A stretch of 64,000 nucleotides of DNA from assembly GCA_035628915.1 (NCBI GenBank), contig DASPIW010000046.1, forward strand, positions 1 through 64,000, in the 5' to 3' direction. The notes below the pieces were generated by a model that was not told the DNA's origin, made no database searches, and saw only the letters and a program-made list of their open reading frames with translations. Both the position numbers and the translations under genes were made by a program. Positions within the stretch are counted from its first letter, which is position 1, and each line of letters starts with the position of its first letter. The DNA comes from JARBUG01 sp035628915. GTDB taxonomy: Bacteria; Bacillota; Sulfobacillia; Symbiobacteriales; Symbiobacteriaceae. This document shows positions 1 to 7,428 of this stretch, piece after piece.

Positions 1-97
1 ACAGGGCCAACACAGGGCAGCAGACCACCCTCTGAGGAGCCGCCTTAGCCCCTCTTGCACGTTATCCTTGCCCACAGAGAAGAAAAAGCATGAAATG

Positions 98-127
98 ACC
101 CCGTCAGGACGATTCCTGACGGGGTTT
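98..127. terminator. Intrinsic terminator
   Basis: A GC-rich hairpin (CCCCGTCAGG / CCTGACGGGG with a 6-nt loop) is followed by TTTG on the plus strand. It probably ends a gene lying to the left of the window. Confidence 0.75.
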
Positions 128-139
128 GTCAGCAGCCTG

Positions 140-166
140 AAAAACCCCGCCTAGGCGGGGTTTTTG
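140..166. terminator. Bidirectional intrinsic terminator
   Basis: A near-perfect palindrome (AAAACCCCGCC / GGCGGGGTTTTT) has an A-run on one side and a T-run on the other, so it can stop transcription from both directions. It separates the gene left of the window from the minus-strand tRNA region. Confidence 0.8.
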
Positions 167-178
167 TATACTAGCGGA

Positions 179-396
179 GCCGCACGAAGTGCCGGCGACC
201 TGCCTTGTGGCCGCACGAAGTGCCGGCGACCTGCCTCGTAGCCGCACGAAGTGCCGGCGACCTGCCTCGTAGCCTCACGCAGTGAGGCGACTTGCCCTGA
301 AGCCTCACGCAGTGAGGCGACTCGCCCGAGGGCCTTACGAAGTAAGGCGCCCTCCCGGAAGCCGTACGGGAGTAGCGATAGCGCTCCCGTGCAGGC
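179..396. repeat. Tandem array of seven covarying hairpins
   Basis: Seven units spaced 29-31 nt apart start near 179, 210, 241, 272, 302, 332 and 361. Units 1-3 have the stem GCCGCAC/GTGCCGGC, units 4-5 GCCTCAC/GTGAGGC and unit 6 GCCTTAC/GTAAGGC. The stem letters change in compensating pairs while a 3-nt loop (GAA or GCA) is kept. Unit 7 is a longer hairpin with the stem ACGGGAG/CTCCCGT. The array lies downstream of the tRNA-Val gene on the tRNA's strand. I see no ORF that explains it. Confidence 0.75.
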
Positions 397-422
397 GACA
401 ATGACAGTTGGGGGGGCGGTGT

Positions 423-444
423 GGGGGGGTCGACAGACCCCCCC
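423..444 (-). terminator. Hairpin downstream of tRNA-Val
   Basis: The stem GGGGGGGTC/GACCCCCCC lies just beyond the 3' end of the tRNA. It has no T-tract, so it may serve as a processing or pausing hairpin rather than a classical terminator. Confidence 0.45.
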
Positions 445-454
445 GCACTTTCAA

Positions 455-530
455 TGGTGGTCGCTGAGGGACTCGAACCCCCGACCCCATGCGTGTAAAG
501 CACGTGCTCTACCAACTGAGCTAAGCGACC
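455..530 (-). tRNA. tRNA-Val (UAC)
   Basis: The minus strand reads GGTCGCTTAGCTCAGTTGG at the 5' end, has the anticodon loop TTTACAC (anticodon UAC), the T-loop sequence GGTTCGAGTCC, and an acceptor stem GGTCGCT/AGCGACC followed by an encoded CCA. All four arms fold. It is not the prophage attachment site, because the element ends map elsewhere. Confidence 0.95.
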
Positions 531-583
531 ATCTCAGGGACAGAAACGATTCTATCACGCGCACGGCTTACTGTCCAGCGGGT

Positions 584-2197
584 TTATCTCTCTGCGCGGC
601 CATCTTTTGCCTGCGTAATCACCACGCGCAACTGCCACTGCCCGTCGTGCACAACCGGAAATGCCGTCGCGGCGACCGGGCGCCCGGCCATTGCGGCAAT
701 CTGCCCGTTGATCATCAGTGCGTGTTTTGCTTTGATCAGCGCGGCAATCTCGCCGCTGTCCAAAACACGCAACCCAGTGACGGCACTGATCTCGCCCGGC
801 AGCGTTAGGTCGCCTTTTACGTTTTCGCCTGCTCTCGGCTCGCCAGCCAGGGGCAGGGCGGGGCCTCTCACCAGGGTCGTCCTGAGCCGCATGCCGGCAG
901 AGTTCGCGGCAACCAGTGCGGGGATCACTGCCAGCGCCTGCCCCTCCGCCAGCTCCGCCGTGCCGCCGGTGGTCGCCCGAAGGGGCGCCGGATAGGGAGC
1001 CTCGCCGGCCGGAGTGCCGCCCAGAGCGGCCCGCACGCTCCAGCGGCTGGCGCCGCGCAGCGGCTCCACACCAGGCGCGCTGATCACCACGGCCACTTCT
1101 TCCCAACCGGCGGCGGGGCCGGGCACGGGCAGAAACCCGTCCCGCCGTTCCGTGGTGCCCGGCTTTCCAGACCGTTCGCCGTCCTCCTTCACGGGTTGTG
1201 ACAGCACCAGCGTCGTCACAGCCGTCCCGAGGATCCGCTCGAGCCGGAACGGTGCGGCCCCGAGCTGCACCGTCTCGGGCCGGAGGGCGGTCACGCCCAC
1301 TTCCAGTGTTGCCTGCACCGCGGAGATGTTATGGCGGATTCGCTCGATGCGGGCAAAGGGCTCCAGGCGTTCACCTGCGACGGCCAGCAAGGCCGAGAAC
1401 GGGAGCGTCCGCCCCGCCCACCTGCTGCGGCCCTGGTCATCCGTCCCGTACATGTCCAGTTCGAGGGCGCCCCGCACCACCGAGTGGCCGGGGCCGGCTG
1501 GCTCGGCGGCCAGCCGCGCAATCGTGCCCGTCACTTCGTGCAGCAACGCGAAGGGGGGCTGAAGCCTGGCAGCCGGGCGAGGGCGCCCTTCGCAGCGGAC
1601 GGCCAGCACCAATTCGCCAGCGATCCTGCCGCCCGGCTCCACCCGGGCATGCAGGCCGGTGACGCCGCCCATTGCTCTCCAGTGCAGTCCAGCGGGGACG
1701 ACCGCTGCGAGGATCCGCAGGAAAGGAATGCGCAGGCGGAAGGCCCCGCCCGGCGAGTGGAGCGTCACGTATACAACGCCGCGCAGCACCAACTCCTGCT
1801 CCCGTCCCCGGCAGATGAGCCGCAGTGCGATCTCCGCTCCGCTGAGCGCCGTGACGCCCCAGGCCTGCAGCCCGAGCGGCAGGGTGAAGCGATCCATGAC
1901 GGCCGCACCATTGCCGGCGCCCCGGGGCGGGGGCGGAGCCGGGCGCAGCGTGATGAACGCTTCGGAGCCCGACAGCTGGAACGCCGCCACCCGGAGGGCG
2001 GTGCCGGGCGGCAGGTCGACGGGCAGGGCGCCCCGATGGCGGCGGAGGCGGCCGCCGGCGCAGGCATAGCGTATGACAACGAGGCAGCTCGCTGACGGGC
2101 GATGCGTGCCCAGGCCGCCGGCGACGGGGCGGAGTCGCACCGCCACGGAGACGATCACTTCAGCCGACTCGTCCAGCCGCGCCCGATAGGCCAGCAC
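584..2197 (-). CDS. Hypothetical protein, possibly divergent SPOCS-like
   Basis: This 537-residue protein is rich in Ala, Gly, Arg and beta-branched residues and has no signal peptide or membrane segment that I can see. The stretch around residues 245-300 (SALLAVAGERLEPFARI and following) resembles the FTTFVDLPGA-type strand pattern of DUF3794/SPOCS repeats found in the gene at 3,387-4,550. The similarity is weak and could be chance. The C-terminal part (TGLRVLDSGEIAALIKAK) shows mixed alpha/beta character. The gene stands alone between tRNA-Val and the divergently oriented PfpI gene. Function unknown. Confidence 0.6.
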   Translation of the reverse strand: MLAYRARLDESAEVIVSVAVRLRPVAGGLGTHRPSASCLVVIRYACAGGRLRRHRGALPVDLPPGTALRVAAFQLSGSEAFITLRPAPPPPRGAGNGAAVMDRFTLPLGLQAWGVTALSGAEIALRLICRGREQELVLRGVVYVTLHSPGGAFRLRIPFLRILAAVVPAGLHWRAMGGVTGLHARVEPGGRIAGELVLAVRCEGRPRPAARLQPPFALLHEVTGTIARLAAEPAGPGHSVVRGALELDMYGTDDQGRSRWAGRTLPFSALLAVAGERLEPFARIERIRHNISAVQATLEVGVTALRPETVQLGAAPFRLERILGTAVTTLVLSQPVKEDGERSGKPGTTERRDGFLPVPGPAAGWEEVAVVISAPGVEPLRGASRWSVRAALGGTPAGEAPYPAPLRATTGGTAELAEGQALAVIPALVAANSAGMRLRTTLVRGPALPLAGEPRAGENVKGDLTLPGEISAVTGLRVLDSGEIAALIKAKHALMINGQIAAMAGRPVAATAFPVVHDGQWQLRVVITQAKDGRAER

Positions 2198-2354
2198 GCC
2201 CGCACCCCCTCCCCTCTACTGGTATGCGAGTACCGCCCTCTGTCGGACTCTTTGTATATATAGCGTTAATTATGAAGGAATACAGAGTTGCGTGCCGAAG
2301 TCTCCTCCGCCCCTAAATCCCCGTGGGGGGAAGACAGAGAGGAGCGGGTTGCCG

Positions 2355-2936
2355 ATGACGGTCAAGAAGATCCTGCTGCTGGTGGGCGACTTTGCGGAAG
2401 ACTACGAGACCATGGTTCCCTTCCAGTTCCTGCTCGGCGTGGGCCACACCGTTCATGCGGTCTGCCCCGGCAAGCAGGCCGGTGAGAAGGTGCGGACAGC
2501 CATCCATGACTTTGAGGGCGACCAGACATACAGTGAGAAGCCCGGCCACAACTTCTTGCTGAACGCGACGTTTGCGGAGATCAAGCCTGAGCAGTACGAT
2601 GCACTGGTCATTCCCGGCGGGCGGGCGCCCGAGTACCTGCGGCTCAACGAACAGGTCCTGGAGCTTGTGCGGCACTTCGCCGAGGCGAAAAAGCCCATCG
2701 CAGCGATCTGCCACGGTCCGCAGATTCTGGCAGCCGCCGGCGTGATCGAGGGCAAGTCCTGCACCTGCTACCCCGCCGTGGGGCCGGAAGTCAAGGTGGC
2801 CGGCGCCAAGTATGTCGAAATCCCCGTGGACAAGGCCTTCGTGGACGGCAACCTGGTGACGGCGCCCGCCTGGCCGGCCCACCCGGATTGGATGGCCAAG
2901 TTCCTCACCGTGCTGGGCACGAAGATCGAAGCGTAG
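2355..2936 (+). CDS. DJ-1/PfpI family protein
   Basis: This 193-residue protein belongs to the class I glutamine amidotransferase-like DJ-1/PfpI superfamily, whose members act as proteases, deglycases or stress chaperones. The nucleophile elbow AAICHGPQILAAAG carries the conserved Cys-His pair, and IPGGRAPEYLR supplies the conserved acidic/Gly region. The length fits a single-domain PfpI protein. The ATG at 2,355 was chosen because GAGAGGAG precedes it at proper spacing; an upstream in-frame start at 2,292 lacks a better site. A terminator follows directly. The substrate cannot be read from sequence. Confidence 0.9.
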   Translation: MTVKKILLLVGDFAEDYETMVPFQFLLGVGHTVHAVCPGKQAGEKVRTAIHDFEGDQTYSEKPGHNFLLNATFAEIKPEQYDALVIPGGRAPEYLRLNEQVLELVRHFAEAKKPIAAICHGPQILAAAGVIEGKSCTCYPAVGPEVKVAGAKYVEIPVDKAFVDGNLVTAPAWPAHPDWMAKFLTVLGTKIEA

Positions 2937-2943
2937 GTAACGA

Positions 2944-2975
2944 AGGACACCCCGCGCGGTACGGCGGGGTGTCCT
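2944..2975 (+). terminator. Terminator of PfpI gene
   Basis: The hairpin GGACACCCCGC / GCGGGGTGTCC is followed by TCGTTT, immediately after the PfpI stop codon. Confidence 0.8.
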
Positions 2976-2989
2976 CGTTTGAACGTCCG

Positions 2990-3250
2990 CTATTCAAACC
3001 ACTGAAGGGTTGCCGTCCGGTCGGCCGAATTGAAGGCCAGACCAAACCCCAGAGCCGGCGCTACGACCCGCAGCGGGATCATGACGACGCTGCCGGCCTT
3101 GTACGGCGGCACGTCGGCCTGATACGCGCTGCCGTTCCAGGTGTAGTCCGGGGAGTCGACGGTCATCACCCCGGTGTAAGTGACATTTTCGAGCCTGCGT
3201 CCTGGAGGCCAGGTAGGCGGGCAATTACCAGAGTTGGCTACCACCAACTG
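2990..3250 (-). pseudogene. Copper amine oxidase N-terminal domain fragment
   Basis: The C-terminal 60 or so residues (VVMIPLRVVAPALGFGLAF and NSADRTATLQW) match the beta-rich copper amine oxidase N-terminal-like (stalk) domain common in secreted Firmicute proteins. No signal peptide, convincing start codon or ribosome binding site is visible upstream, and the frame runs back into the terminator at 3,286-3,326. I read it as the 3' remnant of a larger secreted-protein gene. Confidence 0.45.
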
Positions 3251-3285
3251 TGCCTCCGCGCATGGAAACGGGCCGCTGCAGGCAG

Positions 3286-3326
3286 GAAAAACCCTCACCA
3301 ACCCGTAGGTTGATGAGGGTTTTTCC
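3286..3326 (-). terminator. Terminator of the SPOCS gene
   Basis: On the minus strand AAAACCCTCATCAACC pairs with GGTTGGTGAGGGTTTTT around a TAC loop, about 60 bp after the SPOCS stop codon. Confidence 0.8.
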
Positions 3327-3386
3327 ACTGGCCCAGTCCCCCTCTACCCTCTTGCGCAACCCCGAAGGGCGGGCGCCCGGTCAGGC

Positions 3387-4550
3387 TCAGCAGGTGGTCC
3401 CGGTGACGATGGTGGCCGGGAGTGCGGCGGTGGCAAGGCGGATGGCCTGCTCCTCGCTGCCCCGTACGATCAGTTGGATCACCGTACGCTGGATCAGGCG
3501 GCGGAAGATGGGGGATTCGGGCTCTTCGACGTACGGGTCGCACGGATCGAAGCCCGAGGTGCCCGAGTGATCGTCGCAGCTGCAATCGCTGGAGGAGCTG
3601 TCGTCGCAGAGGGCGTCGCATAGCTCGAAGCCCACGTGCTCGACGATGGGGGAGATGTTGACGCTGTCGCCGGGCTTTATGCCGGGCAGGTCGACAAAGG
3701 TGGTAAATGGGATGTCTTCGCCCATGTGGCGCACCAGGTCATCGTCGGCCACGAAGAAGATCTGCTTGTGCAGAACACCGGTGATGATGACCTTGTTGGG
3801 AATGATCTCCACGGAGACATCCTCGACCCGGGCCTGAATCTCCTGGATTTTGCGGGCCGGCCGGTTCAAGTCGGCCGCATTCTCCACCAGGATCTGGCGG
3901 GAGTTGGTGCTGATGACCCGGGAGGCCATTACCTGCGGGCCGTTGACATCTTCCGCCACGTTCAGCTCGCAGGTGCGGGTCACCTTCACAAAGACCGACA
4001 GGACGATGCGCTGCCGCACCTGACGGCCGTTGGAGAGGAAGCGGTCGACCCGCAGGATCTGCGCCTTCAGGCTGACGTTGTCGCCCGGCTCGGCGCCCGC
4101 CACCTCGACCATGGCCGAGAACGGGACCCGCTCCTCCTGAAAGAACTCCACATCATCTTCCGAGATGTAGAAGATCGACTTGACGATCAGGCCCTGCAGG
4201 TGAACCTGGCCGTCAGAGGCCTCGGCTACGACGTGCTCCAGGGCTACCTGGACGTCGCGGATCTTCTTGGCCCGCCGGTCCAGGTCGACACAATTCTCGA
4301 CGGTAATCGCCTTAGTCGTCTCGCCGATGACGCATTCGGCTTTGACCAGGGGACCCTCGGAATCGAGCACGGCGTTGACCTGGCAGTCCTCCGTCACCCG
4401 GACGAGGAACTGCAGGACCGCCCGCTGCACCAGCTCCTGGCAGAACTCCAGGCTGTGGCTCAGCTTGACGATGCGCGCCGTGACCTGGGCGTTCTGGCCC
4501 ATCACTGCCCCGGGGCAGTCGACAAACACGGTGAAAGGCACATCTTCGGG
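3387..4550 (-). pseudogene. SPOCS/DUF3794 protein, 3' part split off by the prophage
   Basis: This is the larger portion of a spore-coat-associated SPOCS (DUF3794) protein. Two complete repeat units are visible, with the patterns DLDRRAKKIRDVQ...VPFSAMVEVAGAEPGDNV and DLNRPARKIQEIQ...IPFTTFVDLPGIKPGDSV. A partial first unit begins at PEDVPFTVFVDCPG. A Ser/Asp/Cys-rich linker (DDSSSSDCSCDD) and a short C-terminal domain follow. The missing start of the first unit is at 55,875-56,111. In the lysogen the frame extends into the prophage, and an ATG at 4,592 could start translation, but I see no ribosome binding site there. SPOCS domains occur in spore morphogenetic proteins such as SipL and in uncharacterised coat proteins. 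Confidence 0.88.
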
Positions 4551-4562
4551 TATATGTTTTGT
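4535..4562. other. attL of the prophage
   Basis: The SPOCS frame (minus strand CCCGAAGATGTGCC, coding PED-V-P) ends here against phage DNA ATATGTTTT. Aligned to the right junction, only CC.GA is shared (plus 4,546-4,550 versus 55,873-55,877), which fits the 2-bp core used by large serine recombinases. Exact crossover is CC or GA within those bases. Confidence 0.8.
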
Positions 4563-4610
4563 TCTCGGTATCGCCTGAGCCTTGCGAGACATGCATTTGC
4601 GCCGGCGGAC

Positions 4611-4650
4611 GCGAAAACGCCCCTGCCCTCGAACGTGAGAGCAGGGGCGC
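4611..4650 (-). terminator. Terminator of the TPR-peptide operon
   Basis: On the minus strand GGCGCCCCTGC pairs with GCAGGGGCG and is followed by TTTTCG, directly after the peptide gene. It insulates the SPOCS remnant from phage transcription. Confidence 0.75.
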
Positions 4651-4653
4651 CGA

Positions 4654-4803
4654 TTACCAAGGAACGATGGAGCCGCCCTCCATGGGCTTGACCTTGATCG
4701 ATCTTGCCGACCAGGGGACGATCGAGCCGCCCTCGGCCGCCGCCGTGCCGACAACACCCAGGACCAAAATAGCCGCAAGGGCAAGAATGACCAAACGCTT
4801 CAA
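4654..4803 (-). CDS. Secreted peptide precursor with duplicated octapeptide
   Basis: This 49-residue product begins at a TTG (4,803) preceded by AGGAGGT at 7-nt spacing. Residues 1-23 form a typical signal peptide (MKRLVILALAAILVLG, then an AAA cleavage motif). The predicted mature part starts exactly with the octapeptide EGGSIVPW (24-31), continues SARSIKVKPM, and ends with a second exact EGGSIVPW (42-49) at the C-terminus. It lies 55 bp downstream of, and in the same operon as, the TPR protein gene. By analogy with Phr, PapR and AimP precursors I infer an exported pro-peptide releasing a short linear signal. A toxin or structural peptide is an alternative. Confidence 0.75.
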   Translation of the reverse strand: MKRLVILALAAILVLGVVGTAAAEGGSIVPWSARSIKVKPMEGGSIVPW

Positions 4804-4858
4804 GTGTCATACCTCCTCGATTTCGCTGCCAGCGAAAACCATCTTCGTGGAAAGGGGG

Positions 4859-5740
4859 CTAAGCCCCCCGCTGTTTCTCCACTTTCGCTTTATGTATCTC
4901 CCGCCGCAGTTCACTAGCATCTTGCAGTGGTCGGACATCGTGCTTGGCTCTGATCGCCCAATCAACCGCCTGGCCGGCCAGCCCCTCAGCGGCATCCATT
5001 TGTCCTGCTGCCAGAGCTATGCGTCCGGACAGCCAGTATGCGTGACTTACGACCTCGGGCGGAGCGCTTTCTGCCTTCTTGACGATGCCTTCGCACCGCT
5101 CTATTGCGTCGGTCGGGCGGGCCGTTGTCGCCTCCAGGAATGCGATTCCGATCTGGAGGTGCCACCGAAGTTCCTCGGTATCGCAAACGCCTTCGGCTTC
5201 TGCCAGGGCGTCTTCTGCCCGCTCGGCATCGCCCATCAGGCAGCAGAGCCAGGCAAGGTTCAGGCAGCTCCAGGCGAGGTAGTTCAACAGGTTCTCGGCT
5301 CTGAAGTCGAGGATGGCCGTCTCGTAGGCTTGTCGAGCTTCGTCAAACCGCCGGGCGGTCCGGTACGCCAAGGCCAGGTTGTGGTGACCGGCCCCGTTGG
5401 CCACCGGGCGCAGCTCCGGGTACAGGTCCATGTCGGCAAGAAAAAGCTCGAGCATTTCGATGGCGGCGCTCGTGTCTCCGATCTCCCGGAGGGTAGCGCC
5501 GTAGGTCATTCGCAGTTGGCCAAGCACTCGCCCGGTGGGTGCAAGATCAAGCCCCCGCTCGAACGCTGTGCGGGCGCCCCGTAGATCCCCTTTTCGTCGG
5601 GCCGCCAGGGCGCCCAGGAGGTGCCCCTCGGCCTCAACTGGTCCGATCTGGCGTAGCTGCTCATACTCCCGCCACGCCTCCTCCAGCCTGCGGGCGTCGT
5701 ACAACTCACGCAGGCTATCGATTCCCGAGCCCATCCCCAT
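4859..5740 (-). CDS. TPR-repeat protein, candidate peptide-pheromone receptor
   Basis: This 293-residue protein is helical throughout. At least five tetratricopeptide-like units are visible, including AARRKGDLRGARTAFERGL, RTARRFDEARQAYETAI, CLMGDAERAEDALAEAE and IALAAGQMDAAEGLA. No helix-turn-helix, signal peptide or membrane segment is seen, so it is probably cytoplasmic and acts by protein binding, as Rap proteins do. The neighbouring downstream gene encodes a small secreted peptide with a repeated C-terminal octapeptide; this is the arrangement of RRNPPA (Rap/NprR/PlcR/AimR) systems. ATG 5,740 or 5,734 fits the promoter at 5,776-5,804. The receptor role is inferred. Confidence 0.72.
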   Translation of the reverse strand: MGMGSGIDSLRELYDARRLEEAWREYEQLRQIGPVEAEGHLLGALAARRKGDLRGARTAFERGLDLAPTGRVLGQLRMTYGATLREIGDTSAAIEMLELFLADMDLYPELRPVANGAGHHNLALAYRTARRFDEARQAYETAILDFRAENLLNYLAWSCLNLAWLCCLMGDAERAEDALAEAEGVCDTEELRWHLQIGIAFLEATTARPTDAIERCEGIVKKAESAPPEVVSHAYWLSGRIALAAGQMDAAEGLAGQAVDWAIRAKHDVRPLQDASELRREIHKAKVEKQRGA

Positions 5741-5775
5741 GCCCCCAGTCACGCAGGTAGTGGATGCTATTACCA

Positions 5776-5804
5776 ATTATGGTGGTTTAGCCACCAAACA
5801 GCAA
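5776..5804 (-). promoter_or_regulatory. Promoter of the TPR-peptide operon with operator dyad
   Basis: On the minus strand a -35 TTGCTG and a -10 CATAAT are separated by exactly 17 nt. The spacer contains most of a perfect dyad, TGGTGG-TTTAG-CCACCA (5,780-5,796), which overlaps the -10. A repressor bound there would block the promoter. The predicted transcript starts about 30 nt before the TPR start codon. Confidence 0.6.
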
Positions 5805-6083
5805 GCGAACAGCGCACCCATAAAGCAAATTTTTCCACCAAGGTAGACGACTGCGTGGTAATATGGACTTGTCCGCCGGCCCCGGCCGGCGTCCGCTCCC
5901 CAGTCACCCCCGCCGCGGGCCCCGGCCTGTCGCGGGGCGGAGCGACAGAATACCCTCGTCTTCCCTAAGGAGGACGGGGGTTCACTTTTTCCCTTGCTGT
6001 CGAACCTCGTCGAACGAATGTCGCGGCTGTAGAAAGGTGGTTCAAACGAAAAGGTAGCATCTTCCAAACGGGAGGTGTTTACC
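5805..6083. other. Intergenic region between divergent cargo genes
   Basis: No gene is seen. A TAATAT at about 5,855-5,860 could be a -10 for the plus-strand secreted-protein gene but lacks a clear -35. A partial copy of the dyad half-site (CCACCA at 5,834-5,839) is present. A GC-rich inverted-repeat-like stretch occurs around 5,870-5,895. Confidence 0.4.
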
Positions 6084-6917
6084 ATGGACTGGAAAAAGAA
6101 AACGGTGTGCGGTATCATGGTATTACTGGTCGCGTTGCTCCCCGCTTCCGCCCTGGCCCATCACAATTCCTGCTACTATGACCCGGACACAATGATCGGC
6201 ATCGGATGCAGTACCGTGGACTATGAGATGATCAGCCTTAAGAATCAAATGACGGTTGCGGCCCTCCTGGAGGACACGGCGACATTCTGGGATCTGGCTG
6301 GTCAGGCGGCTGACCTTGAAGCCAGGTATGGTGGCGTCCGCCTGGTTGCGCCCGGCCAAGCGGGTCCGGCTCTTCACATTAGGGCGTGGGTGCCGCTTTC
6401 TCACTATCAGGTGCTGGACTCAACCCATGTGGGTGACAACGTACGGTATGCCACCGTGCGGGGCGCCCGCGGCCGGCCCGAGCTGATCTTCTGGGATCGT
6501 CTCGGGCGCCCGATGAAGGTCAGCGGCTACATGCATACCTCTCAGCTGCAGTGGCTATTTAACACGACCGTTTCGTGGTCGGTGGGCTTCGTGCTGGGTG
6601 GCGGCACACTGACGGCCGGCGCCACCAGTGTGGCCACGGCTGGCAGTGTCGTCATTCCCAAATCGCTTGCAGCGTTCGGAGATGGTTTGGTCAGCCTGGG
6701 GACGGCGGTTGCATTCGACATCCCGGATGCCGGGGACGCCAACATTCTCGTCGATGTCTTGGGAAACCCCGATAGCAACGGTGATCGGCGTGTGTACCGA
6801 AACCTCGTGGTGGTCAAGGAGGACGGCTCAATCCTCCTCAAGACGATGGACAACGGCACATACTGGCAGGACTTAGGGATCGTCAGCTACGACGCAGACG
6901 GGCAACCGGTCTGGTAG
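6084..6917 (+). CDS. Secreted hypothetical protein (prophage cargo)
   Basis: This 277-residue protein starts at ATG 6,084, 7 nt after GGGAGGTG. Residues 1-25 are a clear signal peptide (MDWKKKTVCGIMVLLVAL, ending ASALA). The mature part begins HHNSCYYDPDTMIGIGCST, with two Cys that could pair outside the cell. A central Gly/Ala/Thr/Val-rich segment (VGFVLGGGTLTAGATSVATA) could be a second hydrophobic element. The C-terminal third (RVYRNLVVVKEDGSILLK) is beta-rich. I do not recognise the family. It lies between the signalling operon and the small membrane protein gene, in a zone of lysogenic cargo. Confidence 0.65.
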   Translation: MDWKKKTVCGIMVLLVALLPASALAHHNSCYYDPDTMIGIGCSTVDYEMISLKNQMTVAALLEDTATFWDLAGQAADLEARYGGVRLVAPGQAGPALHIRAWVPLSHYQVLDSTHVGDNVRYATVRGARGRPELIFWDRLGRPMKVSGYMHTSQLQWLFNTTVSWSVGFVLGGGTLTAGATSVATAGSVVIPKSLAAFGDGLVSLGTAVAFDIPDAGDANILVDVLGNPDSNGDRRVYRNLVVVKEDGSILLKTMDNGTYWQDLGIVSYDADGQPVW

Positions 6918-6930
6918 GGAGGGCGGGAAA

Positions 6931-7032
6931 ATGCGCGAGTATGTATGGCCGCTGGTTCTGGTGGGGTTTGCAGCTCTCGGAGTGTACCGGTTCTACGTCG
7001 TTCCGGCCTTGCGCCGGAGACGGCAAGGGTGA
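6931..7032 (+). CDS. Small single-pass membrane protein
   Basis: A 33-residue ORF starts 13 bp after the secreted-protein stop, behind GGAGGGCGGG. It has one hydrophobic segment (YVWPLVLVGFAALGVYRFYV) and a strongly basic end (ALRRRRQG), consistent with an N-out, C-in membrane anchor. It probably shares a transcript with the secreted protein. Function unknown. Confidence 0.5.
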   Translation: MREYVWPLVLVGFAALGVYRFYVVPALRRRRQG

Positions 7033-7196
7033 TCTGCGCCGTTCGAGTTCCCTTCCCCCGGGACGGCGCCTGCGGCACCGAACCTCCAGCCGCCGAACCA
7101 CGTATGTGACAGTGGAGCGGTCCCCCGTTCCCGGACGTCCGGGGGCCGCACCGAACCTCCGGATGGGGTGCCCCGCGAAGGCGCCCCAGAGATGTG

Positions 7197-7236
7197 GAAA
7201 ACCCCAGGCTTGCCCTACGCGGGTGCCTGGGGTTTT
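7197..7236 (+). terminator. Intrinsic terminator
   Basis: AAAACCCCAGGC pairs with GCCTGGGGTTTTT around a 14-nt loop. It closes the secreted-protein transcription unit. Confidence 0.85.
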
Positions 7237-7303
7237 TATGTGGGTACCGAGAGAAGAGTCGTCGGTCGTCACGGCGCTGCACCATGCACTGATCCCTTTC
7301 CAC

Positions 7304-7332
7304 TTGTTCGTATATTCTTACAGTGGTATGGT
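7304..7332 (+). promoter_or_regulatory. Candidate promoter for tcmP-DUF5131
   Basis: TTGTTC and TATGGT are separated by 17 nt in an AT-richer stretch about 95 bp upstream of the tcmP start. Confidence 0.4.
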
Positions 7333-7428
7333 TGAGTTGCGGAATTTGCGGAAGACGCAGGGCGAAACGGCAAGGAAAGCCGCACTGCGAATAGCTACTA
7401 GCGGAACGGTCATATGGAGGTGTACTTG

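Larger units (their letters stand above)
7033..7428. other. Intergenic region with terminator and promoter
   Basis: No coding signal is convincing. It holds the terminator at 7,197-7,236, the candidate promoter at 7,304-7,332, and two copies of GCACCGAACCTCC (about 7,075 and 7,147) of unknown meaning. Confidence 0.5.

Noticed and set aside
179..396. Regular 29-31-nt repeats that could suggest a CRISPR array
   Set aside because: The segments between hairpins are themselves conserved, and the repeats change in a paired fashion; there are no unique spacers and no cas genes.
455..530. tRNA-Val as prophage attachment site
   Set aside because: No phage-end duplication of the tRNA exists; both element ends map inside the SPOCS gene.
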